A stretch of DNA of 64,000 bases from Dyella silvae (lineage in GTDB: Bacteria > Pseudomonadota > Gammaproteobacteria > Xanthomonadales > Rhodanobacteraceae), in NCBI RefSeq assembly GCF_026421305.1, contig NZ_JAPJBQ010000001.1:248001-312000 (forward strand). The letters run 5' to 3'. Below, piece after piece: positions 15,127-24,298 of the stretch (its first letter is position 1; every line of letters begins with the position of its first letter). The notes under the pieces were generated by a model. That model worked only from the letters and a program-made list of their open reading frames with translations, was not told the DNA's origin and made no database searches. The translations under genes were made by a program, and so were the position numbers.

Positions 15127-15507
15127 TCAATGAACTCCCATCACCAGGGCCGTACCCGTCAGCACCATCACCAAGGCGGTGACGCCGTGCATGCCGAACG
15201 CCTTTCCGGCGGAGCCCTTCGCGGCAAGGACAAGCAGCATGTCGCCGACAGGAATGGCGGCTTCCGCGATCAGGATGATGCCGGCCGCACGAGGGGTGTC
15301 GCAGGCAAGCAAGGCCAGCACGGTCAACCCCGCAGCGATGTCGCGGACGCCTTTGAGACGAAGCCACCACGGCGTATTGGCGCCGCTTTCTGGAAGGGGC
15401 AGACCGAAACTCCGCGTCGCAGCCGTGGGGGTCAAAATGTATTGGGTGCCAATCGCGATGATCCCGAGAGCCAGGAGCAGCGCGAGTCCAATCGCTAGAA
15501 AGTTCAT
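15127..15507 (-). CDS. DUF4267 small membrane protein
   Basis: 126 residues with four hydrophobic segments (about 4-24, 55-72, 77-96 and 102-124) and the family-like stretches RSFGLPLP and RLKGVRDIAAGL. DUF4267 proteins are found beside TetR regulators and oxidoreductases but have no known function. It is the first gene of the unit transcribed away from the TetR gene, with a clear promoter at 15540-15568, and is translationally close to the DoxX gene (1-base gap). Confidence 0.8.
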   Translation of the reverse strand: MNFLAIGLALLLALGIIAIGTQYILTPTAATRSFGLPLPESGANTPWWLRLKGVRDIAAGLTVLALLACDTPRAAGIILIAEAAIPVGDMLLVLAAKGSAGKAFGMHGVTALVMVLTGTALVMGVH

Positions 15508-15539
15508 CGACGAGTCCTATGGGTGGTTTGTAGCGGAAG

Positions 15540-15568
15540 AATATATACTAGCAGTGCTAGAATATCAA
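15540..15568 (-). promoter_or_regulatory. Promoter of the DUF4267-DoxX unit with palindromic operator in the spacer
   Basis: On the minus strand: -35 TTGATA (15568-15563), a 17-base spacer, and -10 TATATT (15545-15540). The spacer contains the perfect 13-base palindrome CTAGCAGTGCTAG (15548-15560). It is a natural operator for the divergent TetR protein, whose own -10 could be TAGAAT at 15558-15563, overlapping the same palindrome. Confidence 0.7.
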
Positions 15569-15621
15569 GCTGCAATATCATGCGGCGACAGACCGGCCAT
15601 CGTGGCCTGGGAGAACAGACG

Positions 15622-16215
15622 TTGAGCATCGCCGAGCGCAAAGGCAGGCACCGGGCGGAACGCGAGTCGCGCATCGTTGCCGCGGCACGCGTGATCGCCG
15701 AGCGCGAAGGATGGAACGCCGTAACCATTCGCCGCCTGGCCGAAGAAATCGAATACAGCCAGCCCGTCCTCTACTCACATTTTGAGAACAGGGATGCGAT
15801 CGTGGCGGCGGTCGCCGTTGAGGGTTTCCAGGAACTCGGCGTAGCGCTTCGGGATGCGGAGCGTCAAGCGACAGGTCCGCAAAACGCCCTGGAACGTGCG
15901 ACTGCGGCTTATCTCAGTTTCGCGCTACGTCAGCCCGCACTCTACGAAGCGATGTTTGTACTCCCGACGAATCTGCGTTTCGCTGAAGCCGAAACCAGGC
16001 CAGAACTGCGCGCTGCATTCGAGGCGCTTGCGACTGTCGTAACGCCGTTCTGCGCCAATACAGACGTCGCGACCGAAACGTTTTGGGCAACGCTCCATGG
16101 GCTTGTCGAACTCGAACGCTCAGGCCGAATCAGGCCAAGCGCACACGATGAACGTATCTCGTTTGTTATTCGCGCAGTCATTGCGTCGCAGAACAGCTCG
16201 CGAGATTCCGGCTGA
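15622..16215 (+). CDS. TetR-family regulator with WHG-type C-terminal domain
   Basis: 197 residues from the TTG at 15622, chosen for GGGAGA about seven bases upstream; the frame is open earlier but without a site. The N-terminal helix-turn-helix (WNAVTIRRLAEEIEYSQPVLY, with the usual YSHFENRDAIVAAV after it) is typical. The C-terminal domain has the FWATLHGLVELE signature of the WHG/TetR_C_33 group. It should repress itself and the divergent DUF4267-DoxX unit through the palindrome at 15548-15560. The ligand is unknown. Confidence 0.9.
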   Translation: MSIAERKGRHRAERESRIVAAARVIAEREGWNAVTIRRLAEEIEYSQPVLYSHFENRDAIVAAVAVEGFQELGVALRDAERQATGPQNALERATAAYLSFALRQPALYEAMFVLPTNLRFAEAETRPELRAAFEALATVVTPFCANTDVATETFWATLHGLVELERSGRIRPSAHDERISFVIRAVIASQNSSRDSG

Positions 16216-16375
16216 CGAATCGCCACCAGCGGCTTGCGTGGCTGGGTTCAAGCGAAAACCAGCCCCCGAAATATTCGGGCTGCCCAGTGCCATCGTTAAG
16301 GGCCAGTGCCAAGGTAATGGGCTTCAGTGCCAAGGTTAAGGACGCTCGACAACAGTTGGGCACGGAAGAAATGAC

Positions 16376-16407
16376 TTGACTCTAGACCTAGATCAAAGGT
16401 CTAGACT
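16376..16407 (+). promoter_or_regulatory. MerR-type promoter with 20-base spacer and dyad
   Basis: -35 TTGACT (16376-16381), a 20-base spacer, and -10 TAGACT (16402-16407). The dyad TCTAGACC-TAGATCAAA-GGTCTAGA (16381-16405) sits between them. The over-long spacer is the hallmark of MerR-activated promoters. The expected start of transcription falls on or next to the ATG at 16414, so the message would be leaderless. Confidence 0.75.
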
Positions 16408-16413
16408 TGTCCT

Positions 16414-16839
16414 ATGAACACGCCCCATACCCCCATGACCATCGGTGCCGTCGCCAAGCGCGCCGGCGTGGCAATCGACACCATTCGTTATTACGAGCGT
16501 GAAGGGCTGCTGCCTGAGCCGCTGCGGCGCGCGTCGGGCTATCGCAGCTACGACGAGGGCGCAGTGCGGCAGTTGCGCTTTATTCGTCGCGCCAAGGATC
16601 TCGGCTTTACGCTGGAAGAGATCCGCGACTTGCTGGCGCTGTCCGCGGATCGCCATCGCGGCGTCAAGGCGGTGAAGCAGCGCGCGCAGGACCGGTTGGC
16701 GGCGATCAACGAGCGCATTGCCGAACTTACCCGCGTGCGGGATGGACTGGAGCAACTGATCGACGCCTGCCCGGGGCATGGTGAGCCCGACGAGTGCCCG
16801 ATTCTTCGCGCGTTGGCCGACCAGGAGGGCGAGGCATGA
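16414..16839 (+). CDS. MerR-family metal-responsive regulator (CueR-like) of the copA operon
   Basis: 141 residues. The MerR helix-turn-helix is at the start ([20 protein letters not shown]), followed by a long dimerisation helix and a C-terminal metal loop with C119 and C128 ([13 protein letters not shown]). CueR has the same two cysteines one residue closer. The position that is cysteine in divalent-metal sensors (before the dimer helix) is not cysteine here, which fits a Cu(I)/Ag(I) sensor. Its gene overlaps copA by four bases and shares the 20-base-spacer promoter, so it probably activates its own operon. No ribosome binding site precedes the ATG. Confidence 0.88.
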   Translation: MNTPHTPMTIGAVAKRAGVAIDTIRYYEREGLLPEPLRRASGYRSYDEGAVRQLRFIRRAKDLGFTLEEIRDLLALSADRHRGVKAVKQRAQDRLAAINERIAELTRVRDGLEQLIDACPGHGEPDECPILRALADQEGEA

Positions 16840-19406
16840 GCATGGAGAAGCACGCGTGCTGCAGCGGCAAGGAAGCGCAGCCCGAATCCGCCGCCAAGGC
16901 ATGTTGTGGCGGCAGCACATCCGATGCCGTTGCAGCGCATGCCCATCATCAAGGTGAGCATCACCACGCTGGCGGGGAAGGGCAGCCTGAGTCCGCTACC
17001 AAGTCATGCTGTGGTGGTCATGCACCGGCGGCCGCTACCGCACATGCCCATCATCATGGCGAGCATCACCATGCGGGGCATGACCACGCTGGTCATCATC
17101 ACAGCCACGGCGCATCGGCTATCAAAGATCCCGTGTGCGGTATGTGCGTTGATCCAGCGACAGCCGCTCATCAGGCGGATTACGAAGGTCAGACGTACTA
17201 CTTCTGTGCCTCGCGCTGTAAAGAGAAATTCCTCGCCGACCCGAAACGCTATCTGCAAGCGGATGCGCCGCCGGCACCCGTGGTGGCGGGTGCCATCTAC
17301 ACCTGTCCCATGCATCCGGAAGTGCAGCAGGTCGGCCCGGGCCATTGCCCCAAATGCGGCATGGCGCTGGAGCCGATGATGCCGTCCCTCGATGAGGATG
17401 ACGGCCACGAACTGCGCGCCATGTCGCGACGCTTCTGGTCGCTGGCGGCACTGACGTTGCCGGTGTTCCTGCTGGCGATGGGGCCTCACTTGTTTGGCTG
17501 GCAGCTCCCCATGTCGTGGGGCAGCGTGGCGTCGTGGATAGAGGCGTTGCTTGCGACGGTGGTCGTGTTGTGGGGCGGCGCGCCGTTCTTCGCGCGTGGC
17601 TGGCAGTCGCTCAAGCCGTGGTCGCCGAACATGTACACGTTGATTGCCTTGGGCACTGGCGTGGCGTGGGCCTATAGCGCGGTCGCATTCCTTGCTCCTT
17701 CACTGTTCCCGGAAGGCTTCCGCGATATGCATGGCCGCGTCGGCGTGTACTTCGAATCGGCGGCGGTGATCGTCACCCTGGTTACGCTTGGCGATTTTCT
17801 TGAACTGCGTGCGCGCCGCCGCACCGGCGCCGCGCTGAAGGGCTTGCTTGGTCTGGCGCCGAAGACGGCGCGGCGAGTCGATGCGGATGGCATCGAACAC
17901 GATGTGCCGCTGGATGCCGTGCATGCGGGAGACACACTGCGTGTGCGTCCCGGCGAGAAGGTGCCGGTGGATGGCGTTGTGCTCGAAGGCGACAGTCACG
18001 TGGACGAGTCCATGCTCACCGGCGAGCCGTTGCCCGTGAGCAAAACCAAGGATGAGCGCGTGACCGGCGGTACCGTCAATCAGGATGGCGCACTGCTGAT
18101 GCGTGCGGAGAAAGTGGGTGCGGAAACCATGCTGTCGCAAATCGTGACGCTGGTGGCGCAGGCACAGCGCAGCAAGGCACCGTTGCAGCGTGTGGCCGAT
18201 CGGGTAGCGGCGTGGTTCGTGCCTGTCGTGGTGGCCGTGGCGGTGTTGGCGTTTGGACTGTGGACGTGGTTGGGGCCGGATCCCAGGCTGGCTTATGCGT
18301 TGATCGCCGCCGTATCGGTGCTGATCATTGCGTGCCCGTGTGCGCTTGGTCTGGCCACGCCGATTTCCATCATGGTCGCCAGTGGCCGCGCTGCGCAGCA
18401 TGGCGTGCTGTTTCGCGATGCGGCTGCCATCGAGGCGCTGCGCAGTATCGATACGCTGGTGCTGGACAAGACCGGCACGCTCACCGAGGGCAAGCCGGCC
18501 TTGAAGGACGTGGTCAGTCTCGGCGCGTTGCCGTTCGATCAGTTGCTCGGTATGGCGGCGGCGTTGGAAAAGCCCAGCGAGCATCCTCTGGGCCGCGCCA
18601 TCGTGCAGGGCGCGGAGGCGCGAGGTATTCGCGTGCCGGCGGTGGAGGATTTCCGCAGCATCACGGGCGCTGGTGTGGAAGGCTCGGTGCTTGGCCACGC
18701 GGTGGCGCTGGGCAATCCGCGCATGCTGGCCAATAGTGGCATTGCGCTTGCGGAGAACGTGCAGCTTCGTGCCGATGCACTGCGCGCCGAAGGCGCAACG
18801 GTGATGTATCTCGCGGTGGACGGTGTGCTGGCCGGGTTGATCGCCGTGGCCGACCGCATCAAGGCGAGTACGCCGCAGGCCATTCGCGATCTGCATGCGG
18901 CGGGCCTGCGCATTGTCATGCTGACCGGCGACAACGTCACCACGGCCAAGGCGGTGGCGGATGCGTTGAGCATCGATGAGATGCATGCCGACGTTTCGCC
19001 AGCAGAAAAGGCGGCGGTGATTCAGTCGCTGCGTTCGGCAGGCCACCGTGTGGCCATGGCGGGCGATGGCATCAACGATGCGCCGGCGCTTGTGGTGGCC
19101 GACGTCGGTATTGCCATGGGTACGGGTACCGATATCGCGATGGAGAGCGCGCAGGTGACGCTGGTGAAGGGCGAGCTCACCGCCATCGTGCGGGCGCGTG
19201 CGCTGTCACAGGCGACCGTGCGCAACATTCGGCAGAACCTGTTCTTTGCGTTCGTCTATAACGCCGTCGGTGTGCCATTGGCGGCGGGGATGCTGTATCC
19301 GGTGCTCGGCGTCATGCTGTCGCCCATGGTCGCGGCGCTGGCGATGAGCCTTTCTTCGGTATCGGTGGTCGGCAACGCGCTGCGTCTGCGCCGCACGCCC
19401 TTGTGA
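16836..19406 (+). CDS. copA: P1B-1-type copper-transporting ATPase with His/Cys-rich, YHS and HMBD N-terminus
   Basis: 856 residues from the ATG at 16836 (GGAGGGCGAGG upstream). The first ~95 residues are rich in CC and HHH runs and could bind copper. A YHS domain ([11 protein letters not shown], ~95-145) and a heavy-metal-binding YTCPMHPEV...CPKCGM domain (~155-182) follow. No classical HMA domain is present. The ATPase core has C500-P-C502 in the channel helix, the phosphorylated D544 (DKTGT) and GDGINDAPA near 743. The later motifs N-x6-YN-x4-P and M-x2-SS are those of Cu(I) exporters. It pumps Cu(I) out of the cytoplasm. Confidence 0.95.
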   Translation: MSMEKHACCSGKEAQPESAAKACCGGSTSDAVAAHAHHQGEHHHAGGEGQPESATKSCCGGHAPAAATAHAHHHGEHHHAGHDHAGHHHSHGASAIKDPVCGMCVDPATAAHQADYEGQTYYFCASRCKEKFLADPKRYLQADAPPAPVVAGAIYTCPMHPEVQQVGPGHCPKCGMALEPMMPSLDEDDGHELRAMSRRFWSLAALTLPVFLLAMGPHLFGWQLPMSWGSVASWIEALLATVVVLWGGAPFFARGWQSLKPWSPNMYTLIALGTGVAWAYSAVAFLAPSLFPEGFRDMHGRVGVYFESAAVIVTLVTLGDFLELRARRRTGAALKGLLGLAPKTARRVDADGIEHDVPLDAVHAGDTLRVRPGEKVPVDGVVLEGDSHVDESMLTGEPLPVSKTKDERVTGGTVNQDGALLMRAEKVGAETMLSQIVTLVAQAQRSKAPLQRVADRVAAWFVPVVVAVAVLAFGLWTWLGPDPRLAYALIAAVSVLIIACPCALGLATPISIMVASGRAAQHGVLFRDAAAIEALRSIDTLVLDKTGTLTEGKPALKDVVSLGALPFDQLLGMAAALEKPSEHPLGRAIVQGAEARGIRVPAVEDFRSITGAGVEGSVLGHAVALGNPRMLANSGIALAENVQLRADALRAEGATVMYLAVDGVLAGLIAVADRIKASTPQAIRDLHAAGLRIVMLTGDNVTTAKAVADALSIDEMHADVSPAEKAAVIQSLRSAGHRVAMAGDGINDAPALVVADVGIAMGTGTDIAMESAQVTLVKGELTAIVRARALSQATVRNIRQNLFFAFVYNAVGVPLAAGMLYPVLGVMLSPMVAALAMSLSSVSVVGNALRLRRTPL

Positions 19407-19433
19407 TGGTTGTCATAAGCGATGGCTGACGTG

Positions 19434-19463
19434 CCGCCCTGCCTGCCGACGTGGGCAGGGCGG
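19434..19463 (+). terminator. GC-rich hairpin after copA
   Basis: CCGCCCTGCC-TGCCGACGTG-GGCAGGGCGG: perfect 10-bp stem, 10-nt loop, followed by ATCATTTCT. Probable terminator or stabilising end of the merR-copA message. Confidence 0.6.
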
Positions 19464-19470
19464 ATCATTT

Positions 19471-19495
19471 CTCCCGCACCAATAAGGTGCGGGAG
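19471..19495 (+). promoter_or_regulatory. Hairpin overlapping the ribosome binding site of the 54-residue gene
   Basis: CTCCCGCACC-AATAA-GGTGCGGGAG: perfect 10-bp stem. Its right arm runs into GGAGGGG, the ribosome binding site of the ATG at 19504, so folding could limit translation. Confidence 0.45.
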
Positions 19496-19503
19496 GGGAT
19501 CAC

Positions 19504-19668
19504 ATGAACATCATCAATGACACGCGCAGCACGCTGGAAAAGCACATGCCGCTGCTGTTGGGCCTGCTGGTGGCGCTACTCGCCGGGCGGGCGCTGAAGA
19601 AAATGTTCTGGACGGGTCTTGGCATGTATTGGGCGCTCAGAGCCACCGGCATTCACTGGTTCAGCTGA
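19504..19668 (+). CDS. 54-residue membrane-associated small protein
   Basis: ATG at 19504 with a strong GGAGGGG five bases upstream; stop at 19666-19668. It starts MNIINDTRSTLEKHMPLLLG and has one hydrophobic stretch (LLLGLLVALLAG), a basic GRALKKMFW turn and an aromatic tail (MYWALRATGIHWFS). It looks like a single- or two-helix inner-membrane protein. Its stop lies directly against that of the convergent PD40 gene (19669). The function is unknown. The excellent ribosome binding site and sensible composition make it a real gene. Confidence 0.65.
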   Translation: MNIINDTRSTLEKHMPLLLGLLVALLAGRALKKMFWTGLGMYWALRATGIHWFS

Positions 19669-20613
19669 TCATGGGTGAGCGGCCTTGGCATGGGCGTCAA
19701 GCCAGGGCTGCAGCGACACCTGCCAGATGTTGTATTTGCCGTCGTCCCAATCGGCACGTGTTGAACCGGATGGAGCGTCGGTAAGCCGGTCGCTGGCGAA
19801 ATACAGCGTGCGATGGTCGGGGCTGAGGCGAGCCTCAGCGTCGGAGCCGGCACTGTTCACCACGTTGCCGAGATGGATCGGCGTGCCCCATTGCCCGCCG
19901 TCACGAAACGCGATGAACAGATCGATCTGACGTGCGGGCACGCGACCCGAGCCGAACACCACGAAGGATTCATCGGGAGCGACCGCAGGGTCTACATCGG
20001 TAACGGTGCCGTCGCTGAACGGCAACGGCTGCGGTTCCTGATACGTGCCGTTGACGTAGGCCGAACGAAAAAGCCTGAAATGCTTCAGGTCGTCGCCGGG
20101 ATGCATGAAGTAAAGCGTGCCATCCGCGGTAACGCTGGGTGCGAAGGTGGAATCACTGCGATTGAGTATGTCCGGCAGCCGCACCGGCGCAGCCCAGCCG
20201 TTGCCTTCTCGCCGCACCATCCAGAGGTTGCCGCCGCCTTCGGGAAAGCTGCGCCCCATGAAGAAGCCGTCCAGCGGCTTGCCGCCCGGTGTTTTCGGGC
20301 GGTTGGAAATAAACACCAGGAAGCGCCCGTCAGGCGACATGCTCGCCTCCATGTCGCTCCATTGGCCGGAGAACGGGGCGGTGACCGGCGGTGACCAATG
20401 CCCGTTATCGAGATGGCTCACGAGGATGGTCGAGTGCTTGCCATCGGCGCTGCGCGAGAAAAGCACCGTGCGTCCATCCGGTGTGAAGGCCGGTGCACTG
20501 TCGTGCTGGGGGCCAGAAATCACGCCTGGCGCAAAGACCGTGGGAGCGGCCTCGGCGGCGTCAAGGCGGGTAGTGGCCAAAGCGAGAATGCAGATGCATG
20601 CGTGACGAATCAT
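19669..20613 (-). CDS. Exported PD40 (WD40-like) beta-propeller protein
   Basis: 314 residues from the ATG at 20611-20613, which gives a signal peptide (HACICILALATTRLDAAEA). The frame upstream is open but lacks a site. The mature protein has five or six repeats of the TolB-like PD40 type, recognisable as PDGRTVLFSRSADG, PDGRFLVFISNRP, ADGTLYFMHPG, PDESFVVFGSGR and PDHRTLYFASDR. The fold is a periplasmic beta-propeller that could bind a ligand or peptide. There is no catalytic domain and no operon partner. The function is unknown. Confidence 0.8.
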   Translation of the reverse strand: MIRHACICILALATTRLDAAEAAPTVFAPGVISGPQHDSAPAFTPDGRTVLFSRSADGKHSTILVSHLDNGHWSPPVTAPFSGQWSDMEASMSPDGRFLVFISNRPKTPGGKPLDGFFMGRSFPEGGGNLWMVRREGNGWAAPVRLPDILNRSDSTFAPSVTADGTLYFMHPGDDLKHFRLFRSAYVNGTYQEPQPLPFSDGTVTDVDPAVAPDESFVVFGSGRVPARQIDLFIAFRDGGQWGTPIHLGNVVNSAGSDAEARLSPDHRTLYFASDRLTDAPSGSTRADWDDGKYNIWQVSLQPWLDAHAKAAHP

Positions 20614-20832
20614 GAGGCTGGCTCTCTTCCTGAAGGGCTCAACATGTCGTGAGTAGCCACGGCGTTGGCGGGCAGAAGGCGGCAGTGCGTGGCGTTCACC
20701 GCGGCGGCCCGGGCGACTATGGCAGGCGCGGCGCGGCCGGACGAGGGACATTCGTCACCCCAAGGCTTGGTTCAGCGTAACGGGGCAGGGGTCCATGCTT
20801 TAAGCTGTGCGCCCGACTTTGCGCAGGAAGCC

Positions 20833-21243
20833 ATGATGTCCCCCAGCCGTGCACTGATCGAGCGCTACTACGAGGCTTTCAACCGTGGCGACTGGGAGGC
20901 CATGCTTGGCTGCCTTACCGACGACGTGGCCCACGACATCAATCAGGGTCATCGTGAATCCGGTCGTGACACCTTCCGGCGCTTTCTGGATCGCATGAAC
21001 CGCTGCTACCGCGAGCAACTGCGCGACGTGGTGCTGATGATCAGCGATGACGGCACCCGTGCCGCTGCCGAGTACGTGGTGCATGGCGAATATCTGGCCG
21101 ACGACGAAGGGCTGCCACCCGCGCGTGGCCAGCGTTACGTGCTGCCGGGCGGTGCGTTCTTCGATATCCGCGATGGCCGCATTGCCCGCGTCAGCAATTA
21201 TTACAACCTGCAGGACTGGATCGCGCAGGTGACGGAGCGCTAA
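20833..21243 (+). CDS. Ketosteroid-isomerase-like / SnoaL-type (NTF2 fold) protein
   Basis: 136 residues from the ATG at 20833 (AGGAAG just upstream; another ATG follows directly). The NTF2-like fold shows in the opening helix ALIERYYEAFNRGDWEAMLGCL and in the closing strand AFFDIRDGRIARVSNYYNLQDWIAQV. Proteins of this group bind or isomerise small hydrophobic molecules, but most have no assigned substrate. It is followed after three bases by a GNAT acetyltransferase gene and then folC, all on the same strand. Confidence 0.8.
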   Translation: MMSPSRALIERYYEAFNRGDWEAMLGCLTDDVAHDINQGHRESGRDTFRRFLDRMNRCYREQLRDVVLMISDDGTRAAAEYVVHGEYLADDEGLPPARGQRYVLPGGAFFDIRDGRIARVSNYYNLQDWIAQVTER

Positions 21244-21246
21244 GTC

Positions 21247-21843
21247 ATGAGCGTGCGCATCATCACCAGCATCGGCAACACCGTGCGCCCGCATCTGGAA
21301 GCGCTGGCGACGCTGCGCATGCGGGTATTCCGCGACTATCCCTATCTGTATGGCGGGGATATGGCATACGAGCATAAATATCTCGACGCTTATGCGCGTT
21401 CCAAACGCAGCGTGTTCGTACAGGCGTGGGATGACGATGAGCTGGTGGGCTGTTCGACCGGCATGCCGCTGGCCGATGAGATACCTGCTATCCAACAGCC
21501 GTTTGTCGAGCGCGGCATGCTGCTGAGCGACGTGTTCTATTTCGGCGAATCCGTGCTGTTGCCGGCGTACCGGGGGCAGGGCATCGGCCATCGGTTCTTT
21601 GATCTGCGCGAAGCGCACGCCCGCGAGCTGCGGGGGTACCACTGGACCGCCTTTTGCGCGGTGGAGCGCGCGCCCAACGATCCGCGCCGCCCGCAGGACT
21701 ATCGGCCCAACGATGCGTTTTGGCAGAAGCGCGGCTATCAGCGGCAGGAGAACATGTTCTGCACGCTGGACTGGACCGAGCTCGATGCCTTGGCGCCCAC
21801 CGACCACCGCCTGCGTTTCTGGCTGCGTCCCATCGACGCCTGA
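21247..21843 (+). CDS. GNAT-family N-acetyltransferase
   Basis: 198 residues. The acetyl-CoA pyrophosphate-binding loop is LLPAYRGQGIGHRFF near residue 100. Before it lie the strands carrying VQAWDDDELVGCSTG, and after it the helix and YHWTAFCAVERAPNDPRR. It transfers an acetyl group to an unknown amine. It starts three bases after the NTF2-fold gene and ends 21 bases before folC, so it probably belongs to the same transcript. The family call is firm; the substrate is open. Confidence 0.85.
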   Translation: MSVRIITSIGNTVRPHLEALATLRMRVFRDYPYLYGGDMAYEHKYLDAYARSKRSVFVQAWDDDELVGCSTGMPLADEIPAIQQPFVERGMLLSDVFYFGESVLLPAYRGQGIGHRFFDLREAHARELRGYHWTAFCAVERAPNDPRRPQDYRPNDAFWQKRGYQRQENMFCTLDWTELDALAPTDHRLRFWLRPIDA

Positions 21844-21864
21844 CTACAGCGAAAGTATTTCCGC

Positions 21865-23160
21865 ATGACTCGTACTCTCGACGAATGGTTGTCCTATCAG
21901 GAACGCGTGAACGTGCGCAGCATCGAGCTGGGGCTCGATCGCGTGCGTGCCGTGTGGCAACGCATGGGAGCGCCCGCGCCTGCGCGGCGCGTGATCACGG
22001 TGGGCGGCACCAATGGCAAAGGCTCCACGGTGGCGATGCTGGAAGCCATGCTAACGGCGGCCGGCCAGCGCGCGGGCTGTTATACGTCACCGCATCTGTT
22101 GCGCTACAACGAGCGCATTCGCGTGGACGGCGCCGACGCAACGGATGAGGCGCTGATCGCCAGCTTCGAGCGCATCGAGGCGGCGCGCGACGAGATCCCG
22201 TTGACCTATTTCGAGTTCGGCACCCTGGCGGCGCTCGATCTGTTTGCGCGCGCCGGTCTTGATGTGGCGGTGCTCGAGGTCGGCCTGGGTGGCCGGCTGG
22301 ACGCGGTCAACATCATCGACGCCGATGTCGCGGTGGTAACCACTGTCGATCTCGATCACATGGACTGGCTCGGCCCTGATCGCGACACCATTGGCGCGGA
22401 GAAAGCAGGCATTGCGCGCAAGGGACGCCCGGTCATGGTCGGCGAGTCTGATCCACCGGCAGGGTTGCTTGATGCCTTGCACCGCGCCGGCGCGGTTGTG
22501 GAGCGGGCCAGCGTGGACTTCATGGTGGACCGTCTGCCCGCGGGCGGCTGGCAGTGGCGTCATCGCGACGGCACGGCGCTGACCTTGCCCGACCCGGTAC
22601 TCGCTGCGCCGGTGCAATACGCCAACGCGGCTGCCGCCATCGCGGCCTTGCATGCGTTACAGCTGACGGACAACACGCTGGCAAACAGCGACCTCGCCCA
22701 TGCAGCCTCCACCGGTTTGCGTGGCGCGCATGTAGCGGCGCGGCTGCAGTCGCTAGGCGGCGACCCCGCGCTGGTGGTGGATGTGGGCCATAACCCTCAG
22801 GCTGCACGGGCCTTGGCCGAATGGCTCGATGCGAACCCGGGTGGCCGCGTCCATGCCGTGTATGGCGCGCTTGCCGACAAGGATGTGGCCGGCGTGATCC
22901 GTGCGCTGGGTGCGCGCATCGACCATTGGCATCTGGCGGGGCTGGAACAGGACACGCCACGCGGCCTGCCAGCCGCTGTGCTGGCGGAACAGCTGATGCT
23001 GGCGTTACCGGATGCGCGTTACGACACACACTCGAACGTGGCGGAGGCGCTGGCGGCCGCGCGTGCCGCCACGCAATCGGGCGAACGCGTGCTTGCTTTC
23101 GGCTCGTTTTTTGTCGCGGCGGCGGTGCTTGCTGAATCGGGTGGCCCGAAGACGGCCTGA
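21865..23160 (+). CDS. folC: Bifunctional dihydrofolate/folylpolyglutamate synthase
   Basis: 431 residues. FolC adds glutamate to dihydropteroate and then to tetrahydrofolate, making and retaining cellular folates. The P-loop GGTNGKGS is near residue 48, the GLGGRLDAVN motif near 140, and the C-terminal Mur-ligase domain carries DVGHNPQAAR. Length and motif order match the family. In many gammaproteobacteria folC is followed by dedD, cvpA and purF, exactly as here, which supports the calls of the next three genes. Confidence 0.95.
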   Translation: MTRTLDEWLSYQERVNVRSIELGLDRVRAVWQRMGAPAPARRVITVGGTNGKGSTVAMLEAMLTAAGQRAGCYTSPHLLRYNERIRVDGADATDEALIASFERIEAARDEIPLTYFEFGTLAALDLFARAGLDVAVLEVGLGGRLDAVNIIDADVAVVTTVDLDHMDWLGPDRDTIGAEKAGIARKGRPVMVGESDPPAGLLDALHRAGAVVERASVDFMVDRLPAGGWQWRHRDGTALTLPDPVLAAPVQYANAAAAIAALHALQLTDNTLANSDLAHAASTGLRGAHVAARLQSLGGDPALVVDVGHNPQAARALAEWLDANPGGRVHAVYGALADKDVAGVIRALGARIDHWHLAGLEQDTPRGLPAAVLAEQLMLALPDARYDTHSNVAEALAAARAATQSGERVLAFGSFFVAAAVLAESGGPKTA

Positions 23161-23222
23161 GCGGCGACCGGGACAGGTATAATCGCGCCCGTCCTCGCAC
23201 CCCCTGCCGTTTGGAGCCCGAC

Positions 23223-24263
23223 TTGAAAACACGTCTGCTGGGAGCTGCCGTACTCATCGCGCTGGCTGTGCTGTTTGTGCCGATGTTTTTCTCCAGCAAC
23301 CCTCCGGCTACGGGTGGCGACGAATCGGTAAGCCTGGCCATTCCGCCAGCACCCGATCGCGATCTGCAGACCAAGACGATGAGCCTCACGCCGGGTGCGG
23401 CGCCGGCCTCTACCGTAGCGCCGGCATCCAAGCCGGCTGTGTCTGTGCCGACCCCGGCTGCCAATGCGACGCCGGTGGGTTCGCCGGATCAGCTGGCCAC
23501 GGTGAATATCGGCTCCAACCGCCCGCGCGATGTGGAGACGGACCCCCAGGCCGGTCAGAAGCCCGAGCCGACCACGGTCACCAAGCCGGGCTCCAGTGCG
23601 GCACAACCGATGATTCCGGCCCAGACCAAGGGCGCTGCCGCAGCAGCGACCGCCGCGGCCAAGCAGGCGGCGAGCAGCCCAGCTATCCCGGCGCCGTCGC
23701 AGTCCACGGCGCCGCCCGCGACGGCGGCTCATGGCCAGTACTCCATCAATCTCAGCGCTTATGCGTCGACCGCCAGTGCGCAGAGCCTGATCCAGCGTGT
23801 GCGCGCCCTGGGCTATCCGGCATCGGGCCGCTCCATCAGCCAGGCGGGCAAGCAGCTGACCATGGTCACGGCGGGCCCGTTCGAGTCGCGTGCCGCCGCC
23901 GAGGCAGCGCGCCTGAAGATCACCCAGACCATTCCGGGGGCTCCGGCCCGCCTGGAAGGCAGCGCCACCACGCCGGCACAGGATGACGCGCCGGCTGCCA
24001 CCACCGCCGCTGCAGCTCCGGCCCGTACCGGTGGCTGGGCCGTGCAGGTGGCCGCCATGGGCACCCAGGCTGACGCCAATGTGCTGCGCGACAAGCTGCG
24101 CGCCAACGGTTTCGACGGCTATGTGGATACGGTAAATGCCAACGGCAAGCAGCTATGGCGCGTGCGCGCGGGCCCGCAGACGCAGCGCGCCGATGCCGTG
24201 CGCATTCGCGACCAGATCAAAACCAAGCTTGGTGTGGACGGCAACGTCGTCACCGCCCCGTGA
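23223..24263 (+). CDS. dedD: SPOR-domain protein at the dedD position
   Basis: 346 residues from the TTG at 23223 (GGAG six bases upstream). A membrane anchor is at the start (LLGAAVLIALAVLFVPMFF), followed by a long Ala/Pro/Thr-rich linker (~30-170) and two SPOR-like domains (~175-245 and ~265-346, the latter starting GWAVQVAAMG). SPOR domains bind denuded septal peptidoglycan, and DedD is a non-essential cell-division protein. Two SPOR-like repeats are more than the single one of E. coli DedD. Position between folC and cvpA supports the name. Confidence 0.85.
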   Translation: MKTRLLGAAVLIALAVLFVPMFFSSNPPATGGDESVSLAIPPAPDRDLQTKTMSLTPGAAPASTVAPASKPAVSVPTPAANATPVGSPDQLATVNIGSNRPRDVETDPQAGQKPEPTTVTKPGSSAAQPMIPAQTKGAAAAATAAAKQAASSPAIPAPSQSTAPPATAAHGQYSINLSAYASTASAQSLIQRVRALGYPASGRSISQAGKQLTMVTAGPFESRAAAEAARLKITQTIPGAPARLEGSATTPAQDDAPAATTAAAAPARTGGWAVQVAAMGTQADANVLRDKLRANGFDGYVDTVNANGKQLWRVRAGPQTQRADAVRIRDQIKTKLGVDGNVVTAP

Positions 24264-24298
24264 GCGTCTATCTGAACCAGACACGGTGAGGTGACCCG

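Noticed and set aside
17700-19046. 448-codon minus-strand open frame opposite copA
   Set aside because: Shadow frame with extreme Arg/His/Gln content; copA motifs are complete on the plus strand.
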